Shown here piece by piece: positions 7,073 through 14,085 of a DNA stretch of 41,323 nt (position 1 is its first letter; every line of letters starts with the position of its first letter). Origin of the DNA: a virus; IMG/VR virus record IMGVR_UViG_3300043640_000413, positions 1 to 41,323 of that record. One strand, 5' to 3'. A program made the translations under genes and the position numbers. The notes below the pieces were generated by a model. That model ran no database searches and had not been told where the DNA came from. It saw nothing but the letters and a program-made list of their open reading frames with translations.

Positions 7073-8325
7073 CACACCCTCCCGACCAGCTCACCGCTGA
7101 TCTTGTCCAGGCCCAGCTCCACCGCCTGGTTCATGCACTTGACGATCAGGTTCTGCACCACCAGCGGATACATCTGCGTGTCCACTTCGTTGGTGCCCTG
7201 GCGGCGACGCGTGAGGCGGGCGCGAATGGCGTCGTAGGCATCGGGCTCGAACACGTCATCGGGCTTGGCACCCACGCGCTTGAACTTCAGGGTGAGGTAA
7301 TCCTCCAGGTTGCCGTTGAGCGGCTTCAGACGCGCCTGCTCGATGCGGCGGATCACTTCGCGGATGTCCGGGTTGCGGCGCTCGTCGAGCAGGTTGGCCA
7401 ACTCGGGCTGACCGACCAGCACGATGCCCAGCAGCTTCTTGAAGCCGTCCTCCAGCTCCCAGAAGCGCTTGAGGTATTTCAGCGTGTACTTATTGAGATC
7501 GTGGGCCTCTTCGATCATCAGCACGTGCGACACGCCCGTGTTGGAACTGCTGGTCAGCAGGCGTTCCACCTGGCGTGCCTTGGCCTCCTTGCTGAGCTTG
7601 GGCACCTCGGTGGAGATGTCAGCGATGATCGCGTCGCAGATGTGCGTGGTGGTCAGCTCGCGCTTGTCCACGGTCTTGACGTTGATGATGACGATGGGCT
7701 CGTCGTCGCGCCGGATGCGTTCCACCAGGTCGCGGCGCAGCGTGCTCTTGCCGCTGCCGGACTCGCCGATCACCGCGATGAAGCCGCCGTGCTTGGCCGC
7801 GTAGTACATGGATTCGCGCACGTAGCGCTGGTCTTTGCTGAGGTAGACGTCCTGCGGCCCTTGCACGTCGTCGACGAAGGGATGGCGGGCCAGGTGGAAG
7901 TGATCACGCGCGGCGGGACTGAGCATTTCTGCCTCCGGAATTTCGATGTGATCGTCGGCCGGTTTCGGCTCGACGGGATTGGCGTCGCGAAACATGCCGC
8001 GGGCGCTGGCAGGCGCCAGTTCGGCGGTTTCGCCTTCGGGGATCCACGCGGTGGCAATTTCGTCGTCCGGCACGCCGCGGCTGCGCAAGAAGTTCGCCAC
8101 CTGGCGCTTGAGCGTGTCGGGGTGCACCGTGCGCGGCCATGCGTGGCGAGTGAGCAGTTGCGACAGCGTGCTGCTGGCGAGCGGGCTGCCCATGCGGCTG
8201 CCTGCCTCGTAGACCATCGCGCGGCGCAGGTCGCCCTGCGGGATGTCGTGGCGCAGCAGCAGCGCGTGCAGCTGGTACGGCTTCTGGCTGCGCTCGCTGG
8301 TGATGGGTCGGCCCATGTTCGCCAT
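7072..8325 (-). CDS. MuB-like AAA+ transposition ATPase
   Basis: A 417-residue ATPase of the MuB/TniB/ExeA-like group. It has a P-loop GESGSGKST at residues 187-195 and a Walker B LMIEEAH at 269-275, followed by VLVGQPELA, a typical sensor region. The N-terminal 90 residues hold a helix-turn-helix-like unit. In Mu, the B protein coats target DNA and delivers it to the transposase, giving target choice and immunity. Here the gene is separated from transposase A by two small genes, unlike the A-B order of Mu. Assigned with confidence to this role by motifs and context. Confidence 0.88.
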   Translation of the reverse strand: MANMGRPITSERSQKPYQLHALLLRHDIPQGDLRRAMVYEAGSRMGSPLASSTLSQLLTRHAWPRTVHPDTLKRQVANFLRSRGVPDDEIATAWIPEGETAELAPASARGMFRDANPVEPKPADDHIEIPEAEMLSPAARDHFHLARHPFVDDVQGPQDVYLSKDQRYVRESMYYAAKHGGFIAVIGESGSGKSTLRRDLVERIRRDDEPIVIINVKTVDKRELTTTHICDAIIADISTEVPKLSKEAKARQVERLLTSSSNTGVSHVLMIEEAHDLNKYTLKYLKRFWELEDGFKKLLGIVLVGQPELANLLDERRNPDIREVIRRIEQARLKPLNGNLEDYLTLKFKRVGAKPDDVFEPDAYDAIRARLTRRRQGTNEVDTQMYPLVVQNLIVKCMNQAVELGLDKISGELVGRV

Positions 8326-8328
8326 CGA

Positions 8329-8628
8329 TCAATGCTCCAGGGCGAACACGGGCGAGCGTGCCTGCAGCACGACGCGAACATGCGTGGTGCGCTCCACCTT
8401 GACCACCGTGCCGGGGACGCGGGCATTGGGTGCGGCGTTGACCGCCACCACCACGGCCCAGCTGTAGCGGCCCTCGTCGGCGCGCATGCCGCCGTAGCAC
8501 ATCAACACCCGCACTTCGTTGGGCGCATCGGGGCAGATGAAGTGCTGGCCGGGTTTGACCGTGGAGCACAGGGTGAGGTAGTGGCCGCGCGATGCGGACG
8601 GTGCGGTTTGGGCTTGCGTTGCGTGCAT
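8329..8628 (-). CDS. Small phage protein between A and B
   Basis: A 99-residue protein with a beta-rich look: KPGQHFICPDAPNEVRVLMC, YSWAVVVAVN, PGTVVKVERTTHVRVVLQ. It stops 3 bases before the ATPase start. Its ribosome site GGAG lies inside the palindrome TGATCTCCAGATCA at 8632-8645. No family recognised; an OB- or SH3-like fold is possible from the strand pattern but not shown. Confidence 0.55.
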   Translation of the reverse strand: MHATQAQTAPSASRGHYLTLCSTVKPGQHFICPDAPNEVRVLMCYGGMRADEGRYSWAVVVAVNAAPNARVPGTVVKVERTTHVRVVLQARSPVFALEH

Positions 8629-8662
8629 GACTGATCTCCAGATCAGGGGTGTGACAAACGGA

Positions 8663-9085
8663 TCAGAGCTTTGAAGCGAGCTCCATACGGGTGAGGTCGA
8701 ACGATTCGGCGTAACCGAGCACCGTCCGGTGCCTGGTCAAGAGGTCTTCCATCTCGCCACGCTGCTCGGTGGCCACCAGGGCGAGCGGCGCCTGCGCTGT
8801 GAGAAACACGATCGGTGAGGCGCCCGGCAGCGCTGTCTCGTAGCCGGCAGGCAGGTAGCCGACATCGCCGGGATCGGCGCGGCACGCGATCACCACCACC
8901 GGCACCATCGCGTCGGGGTTGAGGCGCGCGAAAGGTGCGAGGTTGGGCTGGATACCATCGGGCGTGCTGTGGCTGCTGATGGCGCAGACGCACTCGACCA
9001 GCTCGGGGCCCAGCAGCGCGAACAACTGGCCGGGGCTGGCTTCCAGCAGCAGGCGGGGATCGGTAATACGGAACTTGGCTTTCAT
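8663..9085 (-). CDS. Phage protein next to the transposase gene
   Basis: A 140-residue protein, MKAKFRITDPRLLLEASPGQ at the start. The middle has VPVVVIACRADPGDVGYLPA and SPIVFLTAQAPLALVATEQR, suggesting an alternating strand-helix fold. The ATG at 9085 has AAAGGAG nine bases upstream. It follows the transposase stop by 30 bases. No known family recognised and no catalytic motif seen. Confidence 0.55.
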   Translation of the reverse strand: MKAKFRITDPRLLLEASPGQLFALLGPELVECVCAISSHSTPDGIQPNLAPFARLNPDAMVPVVVIACRADPGDVGYLPAGYETALPGASPIVFLTAQAPLALVATEQRGEMEDLLTRHRTVLGYAESFDLTRMELASKL

Positions 9086-9115
9086 CGCGTGCAACTCCTT
9101 TGTGCGAAAGCGCCG

Positions 9116-10867
9116 TCAGCTGACGACGGACAGGCGGGGACGCTCGAACACCGGCGCGGATATCCGCAGCGCCAGCGCATCGAGATCGGATTCGGGGATG
9201 CCATCGGGGTACCAGGTGCGGACGGCAGCGGCTTCGTCGCGGGTGAGCGGGCGAGCGAGCCGCGCCTTGAGCTCGAACAGCGCCTGCACGTGGCTCAGCG
9301 GGCGCAGCTCGACGTGCACGGGATCGGGCACGTCCATGTCGGTGCCGCGGCGCAGGATGTGGCTGGGCGCGTTTTTCGCGGCCTCGCGCACGTCCTTGAA
9401 CGGGTCGATCTTGCCGTCGAACGCCAGGCGACCCTTGTTGCGGGCGGCGATGGCATCGAGCGTGTCGCGTTCGCCGTAGACGGCCTCGTTGAGATCCTTG
9501 CGGGCGGTGTCGACGACGGTGTCGGCCTTGCTGGCGTAGCTTTCGCCGATCACTGGCGAGTTGATGAAGAAACCCGCGTGATCGGTGGCGACCGGATCGC
9601 ACTCGATGTACCGGGTGGAGCCGTCCTCGGCCTGGCCGATGACGAAGATGCTGGGTGCGCGGTAGGGGTTGACGGCGACGGTGACCGTTTCGCCAACGCG
9701 CACGTTTGGCACGTGCTCGACCGAGTAGATAGCCGGCTCGTAGCCCTTGGCGGTGAACTGCACCTTGAGGTTGCCCTTGACCGTGCGCGTGACCGGCTTG
9801 CTGTGCATCAGCGTCTGGCACAGCGCCTCGGCCGGGCACAGGCGCAGTTGGTCCTGGCGGATCGTCTGCCACAAGCCATCACGGGTGTGCTTGTGGCGGC
9901 TATGGATGGCGGTGCCGTTGAACGCGCACAGCCACTGGTCCATTTCGGCGTTGAGCTGCTCGATGCTGTCGATGCGGGCGAAGGTGAGCCGGCCCTCGAA
10001 CTTGCGCTCGATGATGTTGTGCACGCCCTCCACCTGGCCCTTGGCGCGCGGGTTGCCCGGCGTGTGGGCCCAGTGGCGGATCATCAGCGACGTCATCAGC
10101 GCGCCGATCGCGTGGCTCATGTTGGCGCTGCCGGCGTCCCACACCAGCATCCAGGGCACGCCGTGCATGACATGACCATCGTTGCGCTGCATGGCCCACA
10201 TCAGAAACTCGAACAGCGTTTGCGTGTCTTCGCCGGCCACGTTGTAGTAGCGCGACAGCACATCGCCGGTGTAGTGGTCGGTGCACGCGTAGCGCATCAC
10301 GCGCTGGTTGCTGACCTTGACCAGGTCGCGCGGCTTGCGCACGTTGAACTTGCGCTCGTCCATCACGCCGACGCGGCCGTTGCGCAGGTAGTAGAGAACG
10401 CACACCGATGCGTCGAGCTGCCAGACGTGGTTGGGGTGGTTGCTGCGCATGTTGACGTGGGGCTCCGGCCGGGCGAGCTGGCGCGGATGGCAGTTGTGCA
10501 GGCGCATCAGCCGCAGCATGGTTTCAGGCGAGATGCGGTCGGCCAGCAGGCCGTTGGCCAGGGCGATCTCGATCGCATCGCCCACTGGCAACAGCTCCTT
10601 GCCGGTCTGCCGCTGCGAGGCGCGCAGGATGCCGGCAACGGCCTTGACCTCGGGTTCGCTGACGCGGCTGTCGCCCTTGTCGGTGCGCACCTTGCGGTTG
10701 CTGCACCAGCCCACCTGGCGCAGGCGGTCATACAGCGTCGGCTTGCTCACGCCGAGCCAGCGCATGGCGTCGTCGATTAATGGCCCGCGCTGGCCGCGCC
10801 CGGCGGCGTGCAGCCGGCTGGCGATGCCGCGCAGGTAATCCATCTGGGCAAGCTCCGACGCGTGCAT
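9116..10867 (-). CDS. Transposase A (DDE integrase core)
   Basis: A 583-residue DDE recombinase that would cut and join phage ends during integration and replicative transposition. The catalytic triad reads WQLDAS (D152), VWDAGSAN (D244) and KGQVEGVHN (E280), giving a DD35E spacing. The N-terminal 130 residues hold helix-turn-helix units (SKPTLYDRLRQVGW) that should bind phage ends. The C-terminal 200 residues form a beta barrel and a tail that would contact the ATPase. Length is below the 663 of MuA, similar to the B3/D3112/BcepMu type. Start at 10867 is 2 bases after the upstream stop. Confidence 0.92.
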   Translation of the reverse strand: MHASELAQMDYLRGIASRLHAAGRGQRGPLIDDAMRWLGVSKPTLYDRLRQVGWCSNRKVRTDKGDSRVSEPEVKAVAGILRASQRQTGKELLPVGDAIEIALANGLLADRISPETMLRLMRLHNCHPRQLARPEPHVNMRSNHPNHVWQLDASVCVLYYLRNGRVGVMDERKFNVRKPRDLVKVSNQRVMRYACTDHYTGDVLSRYYNVAGEDTQTLFEFLMWAMQRNDGHVMHGVPWMLVWDAGSANMSHAIGALMTSLMIRHWAHTPGNPRAKGQVEGVHNIIERKFEGRLTFARIDSIEQLNAEMDQWLCAFNGTAIHSRHKHTRDGLWQTIRQDQLRLCPAEALCQTLMHSKPVTRTVKGNLKVQFTAKGYEPAIYSVEHVPNVRVGETVTVAVNPYRAPSIFVIGQAEDGSTRYIECDPVATDHAGFFINSPVIGESYASKADTVVDTARKDLNEAVYGERDTLDAIAARNKGRLAFDGKIDPFKDVREAAKNAPSHILRRGTDMDVPDPVHVELRPLSHVQALFELKARLARPLTRDEAAAVRTWYPDGIPESDLDALALRISAPVFERPRLSVVS

Positions 10868-10869
10868 GG

Positions 10870-11715
10870 TTATTCGCCTACCAGGTCCGCGACGTCCTGC
10901 AGCTGGTCGGATGCCCAGCGCGCGTTGGCCTCCAGGCGCTCGGCGATGTCGCCATCCACCGTGGCGCCCGCATCGGCGTAGAGCTGTTCCACGTCGCCAA
11001 ACACCTTGCGCAGGCGGGCGATGTGCGAGGCCGCCTCCACCACCGCCTCGTCGGCGTCGCGCAGCAGATCCTCGGCGGCGGTGCGCAGCTTCTGCTCGTC
11101 GCCGCCCTTGCGCTTGTCGCGGGTGAGCTTGTTGATGCGCTCATCCTTGGCGCGGATGATCTCTTCGTCGGTCTGCTTTTCCCTGTCGCGCTCGTCGCGC
11201 TCGGCGCGCAGTGTCGCCTTGAGCTCGCGCACCGACATACAGTCGACGTCGTCCAGGGTGAGGCCAGCCAGCGTGCCGCCGTTTTCCAGCGCGGCCAGGG
11301 TGTCGTCGTCTTCGGCGATCAGCTCCAGGGCTTTGCTCACGCCCAGGCCTTGCAAGTTGGGCATGCCGTGCAGCTTCGCCGCCGCCTGCATGGCACGCTG
11401 GGCAAACCGCACGCCGAAGCCGATTTGCTCCAGCGCGTTGTGGAAAGTGCCTGCCGCTTCACGTTCGCGGATGTGGATCAGCAGCTGGCCGATCTCGATC
11501 AACCGCTGCGCCGTTTCGTTGGCACACTGCTTGATGCGCGCAATGTACAGATCGCAGTTGTACGGCATGTCTACGCCGAACTCCTGCTCAGCGGCAGTGA
11601 CACGCATGGCCTGCGCGGCCAGCGCATGGCCGGCTTCGGCCAGGGCCTCTCGATCGATGGTGCTGTCGCCGGCCGTGATGATTTCGGGTGGCCGTGCGGT
11701 TTTGGGGCGTGCCAT
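10870..11715 (-). CDS. DUF3102-like coiled-coil protein
   Basis: A 281-residue protein. Residues 55-115 (LYIARIKQCANETAQRLIEI, then HIREREAAGTFHNALEQIGF and FAQRAMQAAAKL) fit the DUF3102 pattern seen in phages and plasmids. The remainder is a long charged coiled coil (residues about 165-225, RELKATLRAERDERDREKQ). A GGAGC ribosome site precedes the ATG. Some relatives sit beside partition or replication genes, but a role in transposition here is inference only. Confidence 0.65.
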   Translation of the reverse strand: MARPKTARPPEIITAGDSTIDREALAEAGHALAAQAMRVTAAEQEFGVDMPYNCDLYIARIKQCANETAQRLIEIGQLLIHIREREAAGTFHNALEQIGFGVRFAQRAMQAAAKLHGMPNLQGLGVSKALELIAEDDDTLAALENGGTLAGLTLDDVDCMSVRELKATLRAERDERDREKQTDEEIIRAKDERINKLTRDKRKGGDEQKLRTAAEDLLRDADEAVVEAASHIARLRKVFGDVEQLYADAGATVDGDIAERLEANARWASDQLQDVADLVGE

Positions 11716-11730
11716 GTGTTGCTCCTTGGA

Positions 11731-12036
11731 TTAACGGGCGACGGTGAAGCGCTGTGCCACTTCGTCGACGCGCTTGCGCGCTTCGCCGAGGGCGTTGAGG
11801 ATGCGAAGGGCCAGCTGGCCCATGCGTGGGGTGACACGCCAGGCGCCGGAATCCAGCGGCTCGGCCAGGCCGGCCTCGCGCAGGTTGGCCAGGTCGCGGG
11901 TGACGTTGCTGGGGTTGGTGCGGATCGCCTTGGCGATCTCCCCTGGGGCGAGGCCCATGACCTCGTGCCCGGCCAGCAGCATCAGGGTCTTGAGCACGCG
12001 TTGCTGGGCAGCGTTGATGTAGGCGGTGTCGCTCAT
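11731..12036 (-). CDS. Winged helix-turn-helix regulator
   Basis: A 101-residue protein with an IclR/MarR-like winged helix: QQRVLKTLMLLAGHEVMGLA, then PGEIAKAIRTNPSNVTRDLA and NLREAGLAEPL with a short wing. It probably binds DNA as a regulator in the early region, a type seen in several Mu-like phages. The ATG overlaps the upstream stop as ATGA, and the stop lies 15 bases before the next start. Confidence 0.72.
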   Translation of the reverse strand: MSDTAYINAAQQRVLKTLMLLAGHEVMGLAPGEIAKAIRTNPSNVTRDLANLREAGLAEPLDSGAWRVTPRMGQLALRILNALGEARKRVDEVAQRFTVAR

Positions 12037-12503
12037 GAGAGGGAAAGCTCCGGCTGGGCATGCCGCTCCACCTGGGCGCGCTCATGCGCTAGGTGGACCA
12101 TCGCGGCGGTGAGGTGGTCGGACGTATCCGTGGCGGTGGCCTTGCCCTCGGCAAAGCGCAGCAGCGCGCCGATGGCCGCCGTGCAGGATTCCTGCAGGGC
12201 GTGGATGTCGCTGCCGAGCGGCAGCCGTCCGGTGGGCAGATCGATCACCAGCTTGCGTGCGCTGGTGGCGAGGTATTCGGTGATGTACGCGCGGCCGCAG
12301 GCCAGCTCAAACCCGGCGATCTTCATCGCGGGGATCGAGCCCTTTTGCATCCACTTGTAGATCGTCCACTTGCTCTCGCCGACCAGGTCGGCGATGCGAT
12401 CGACCGACGCGCGGGGCGAATGCTCCTGGGCGTACAGCACGCAGCCCTCGACCGCTTCCTGCAGGCTGTTGGGGCGCCAAGCCTTCCAATTCTTGGCGCT
12501 CAT
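12033..12503 (-). CDS. Phage DNA-binding protein (HTH)
   Basis: A 156-residue protein whose residues about 30-60 read SVDRIADLVGESKWTIYKWM, a helix-turn-helix, followed by KGSIPAMKIAGFELACG. The conserved LATSARKLVIDLPTGR segment is one I recognise in early proteins of Mu-like phages. The C-terminal half is helical. The ATG at 12503 is chosen because upstream sequence to 12542 lacks the family pattern. It may act on host or phage promoters; target unknown. Confidence 0.65.
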   Translation of the reverse strand: MSAKNWKAWRPNSLQEAVEGCVLYAQEHSPRASVDRIADLVGESKWTIYKWMQKGSIPAMKIAGFELACGRAYITEYLATSARKLVIDLPTGRLPLGSDIHALQESCTAAIGALLRFAEGKATATDTSDHLTAAMVHLAHERAQVERHAQPELSLS

Positions 12504-12561
12504 TGCGCACCCCGCATGGCGCCTGGGCTGGCGATGGTCCAATCACGGCGCGTCTTTGCCC

Positions 12562-12590
12562 TTGTGCAAAAGGCTTGCAGCGGGTGAAAT
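12562..12590 (+). promoter_or_regulatory. Weak sigma70-like promoter with nearby inverted repeat
   Basis: A TTGTGC box, 17 bases, then TGAAAT (four of six -10 matches). Just downstream CATACCT (12592-12598) and AGGTATG (12615-12621) form an inverted repeat ending shortly before the start at 12633. This could be an operator. Evidence is by eye only. Confidence 0.25.
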
Positions 12591-12632
12591 GCATACCTCA
12601 GCGCAATTTGCGAAAGGTATGGAGCGCCAGGC

Positions 12633-12908
12633 ATGACGGCAGACGAATTCACTGAAGTGTCCGCACGCTGCGAAGCGCTGAGCAGGCTCGTACTGCATAT
12701 GGCTGCGCAGATGGAAGACAGCGGCCTCATGGACGGTCACCGCCTTCAGGAAGGTCTACTTGCGGGCTTGCCTCACGGGTCTCCGGTGCTGGACCGCTCG
12801 GCGGAGTTGATCCGGGAGTTGGTCGCCAAGCAATCAGCCGCGAGGGCCACTCGCCGAGCAAGGGCGTTGTTGTCGGAAAACCTAGACGGTCGAAATCACG
12901 ATGGTTAA
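12633..12908 (+). CDS. Small protein read against the early operon
   Basis: A 91-residue frame on the rightward strand inside the leftward early region. It has a GGAG nine bases before the ATG and codon use with GC-rich third positions. The sequence is helical and balanced (SARCEALSRLVLHMAAQMED, then DRSAELIRELVAKQSAARAT), which looks like a true protein. It converges on the gene ending at 12943. A frame on the other strand (12727-12912) competes for the same DNA and has a good ribosome site but poorer codon use, so this one is preferred. Function unknown. Confidence 0.5.
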   Translation: MTADEFTEVSARCEALSRLVLHMAAQMEDSGLMDGHRLQEGLLAGLPHGSPVLDRSAELIRELVAKQSAARATRRARALLSENLDGRNHDG

Positions 12909-12912
12909 ACAT
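12727..12912 (-). CDS. Alternative small leftward frame, 61 residues
   Basis: This frame lies opposite the 12633-12908 gene. Its leader GTGCATCCACAGGGGGA matches the leader of the upstream leftward gene at all but one base and at the same distance from the ATG, which argues for translation. Against it, codon third positions are not GC-rich and the protein (MFNHRDFDRLGFPTTTP then proline-rich) has no recognisable fold. Only one of the two overlapping frames is likely to be a gene. Confidence 0.3.
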   Translation of the reverse strand: MFNHRDFDRLGFPTTTPLLGEWPSRLIAWRPTPGSTPPSGPAPETREASPQVDLPEGGDRP

Positions 12913-12942
12913 GCATTCCCCCTGTGGATGCACGGTGTGCGC

Positions 12943-13257
12943 TCAGCGAGCCGACGCGTGCATGGGCACGAGGCTGTAGGCCGGCACCGGACGCGAGAGC
13001 GCATTGCGCAGCAGCGCGTCCTCGCAGAGCAGCCGCAGCTCGCTGGTGCGAACCTCGGGTGCCACGCAGCGCTGCGTGATGACCAGGAAGCGGCGAAGCG
13101 CACTGCCCTGCCGCGTGGCCTCACGCAGCAAGGCACAGGCGTTGTTGTCGACGCGCTGCTGCAGGCAGTCGATCGATTCGCTGCTGCCGCGCCGTGTGAG
13201 GTCGGATGCCAGCCGCCGGGCGGTCGAGTAGCCGAAAGAAATAAGCGATGTAGACAT
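12943..13257 (-). CDS. Small early phage protein
   Basis: A 104-residue protein starting MSTSLISFGYSTARRLASDL with an AGGGGGA ribosome site. The middle holds SSESIDCLQQRVDNNACALL and the end is basic-to-neutral. No family recognised. It sits third in the leftward operon behind the Ner-like and XRE regulators. The short gap upstream (24 bases) suggests co-transcription with them. Confidence 0.55.
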   Translation of the reverse strand: MSTSLISFGYSTARRLASDLTRRGSSESIDCLQQRVDNNACALLREATRQGSALRRFLVITQRCVAPEVRTSELRLLCEDALLRNALSRPVPAYSLVPMHASAR

Positions 13258-13281
13258 GTGATCCCCCTGTGGATACACGGA

Positions 13282-13626
13282 TTAGTGGATGACGGCGCGG
13301 CAGCCGCGCATGATCAGAAAGCCTTCATCGGTCGGCCCCAAGGCTTCGAGCAAAGCGCTGCGGGCGTCGTCGAGCGCGTCGTCAGCGAGCGAGGTATTCC
13401 ACGGCGACCGCTTGCCCGTGAGGACAAACTCCACGTCGAAGCGCAAGCCGATGCACACCAGCAATGCCTCTGCCGGAATGCCGCCTTGTCGCTCCCATCG
13501 CTGGACTGTCCGAACCGGAACGCAGCACTCCGCTGCAACGCGCTGACGGCTGAGATTCACCCGTACGCGTTCGGCCTTCAGCCGACTGGCGATGGTGCTG
13601 CTCGGATTGGGCACAAATGCATACAT
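13282..13626 (-). CDS. XRE-family (Cro/CI-like) regulator
   Basis: A 114-residue protein with a helix-turn-helix in residues about 12-50: ASRLKAERVRVNLSRQRVAA, then ECCVPVRTVQRWERQGGIPA. The C-terminal part (LLEALGPTDEGFLIMRGCRA) is not a known oligomerisation domain to me. It lies directly behind the Ner-like gene (6 bases), so both are made at the start of early transcription. It could modulate early genes or host genes. Confidence 0.75.
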   Translation of the reverse strand: MYAFVPNPSSTIASRLKAERVRVNLSRQRVAAECCVPVRTVQRWERQGGIPAEALLVCIGLRFDVEFVLTGKRSPWNTSLADDALDDARSALLEALGPTDEGFLIMRGCRAVIH

Positions 13627-13632
13627 GTGGGA

Positions 13633-13974
13633 TTAGCCGGCCAAGGCGCGAATCGCTTCGGCGATTTGGCTATTGGAGGTACGGCCACGGCGAGGCGGCT
13701 TCACGCCGTGCCATTGGGGCCACAGATCCGCGGGCGGCATCTGCAGAATCGCGGCGATGCGCAGCTCGATCTTGCGGCTGCGACCGCGACCGTTGATCAC
13801 CATGCTCACCGTGCTGCGACTGATCGTTGCTCGTCCCTTTTTGAACTCACGCGCGATGTCGGCCTGCGTGTAGCCAGCCAGCGACAGCCCGTATTTGATG
13901 ACCGAGGCACGCTCCTTCGTCACGATATCGGCGTGATCCAGGGCGCTTGGCGTTGGCATTGCCATCGTTTTCAT
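13633..13974 (-). CDS. Ner-like early regulator
   Basis: A 113-residue protein of the Ner/Nlp type, first gene of the leftward operon. The DNA-binding part reads GYTQADIAREFKKGRATIS, STVSMVINGRGRSRKIE and ADLWPQW, the last being typical of Ner proteins. In Mu, Ner turns down the repressor and early promoters to commit to lytic growth. Residues VSMVINGRGRSR are identical to the opposing repressor-like protein at 14086, so both likely read the same operators. The ATG at 13974 has GAGGAG six bases upstream and is preferred to 14010. Confidence 0.8.
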   Translation of the reverse strand: MKTMAMPTPSALDHADIVTKERASVIKYGLSLAGYTQADIAREFKKGRATISRSTVSMVINGRGRSRKIELRIAAILQMPPADLWPQWHGVKPPRRGRTSNSQIAEAIRALAG

Positions 13975-14013
13975 TGGTCTCCTCGACCGGATGCGCAGAC
14001 GTGCGCGCATAAC

Positions 14014-14057
14014 TTGTTCAATTCACATGTTCATTGAACATGTTCACTAAACACATG
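14014..14057. promoter_or_regulatory. Operator array of 13-bp repeats in the switch
   Basis: Three TGTTCA half-sites start at 14015, 14028 and 14041, exactly 13 bases apart. An inverted copy, TGAACA, lies at 14035. Together they make a palindrome ATGTTCA-T-TGAACAT (14027-14041) and the overlapping TGAACATGTTCA (14035-14046). The array covers the spacer and -10 of the leftward promoter and lies upstream of the repressor-like gene, so it is a good candidate for binding by both Ner-like proteins. Confidence 0.75.
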
Positions 14058-14061
14058 TCAA
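14033..14061 (-). promoter_or_regulatory. Leftward early promoter
   Basis: On the leftward strand there is a perfect TTGACA (14061-14056), 17 bases, then TTCAAT (14038-14033), four of six matches to a -10. It would drive the Ner-like gene and the early operon. The spacer and -10 are filled by the operator repeats, so repression by steric block is expected. Confidence 0.6.
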
Positions 14062-14085
14062 GGGTTTTTCTGGAGGGGCGTGTCT

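Noticed and set aside
8969-12360. Two rightward frames of 603 and 526 residues opposite the transposase and its upstream genes
   Set aside because: They lie antisense to firmly identified genes and have no domains or ribosome sites.
12917-13280. DnaA boxes forming a replication origin
   Set aside because: TGTGGATAC and TGTGGATGC differ from the consensus, occur once each and are explained by ribosome sites; transposable phages do not use such origins.
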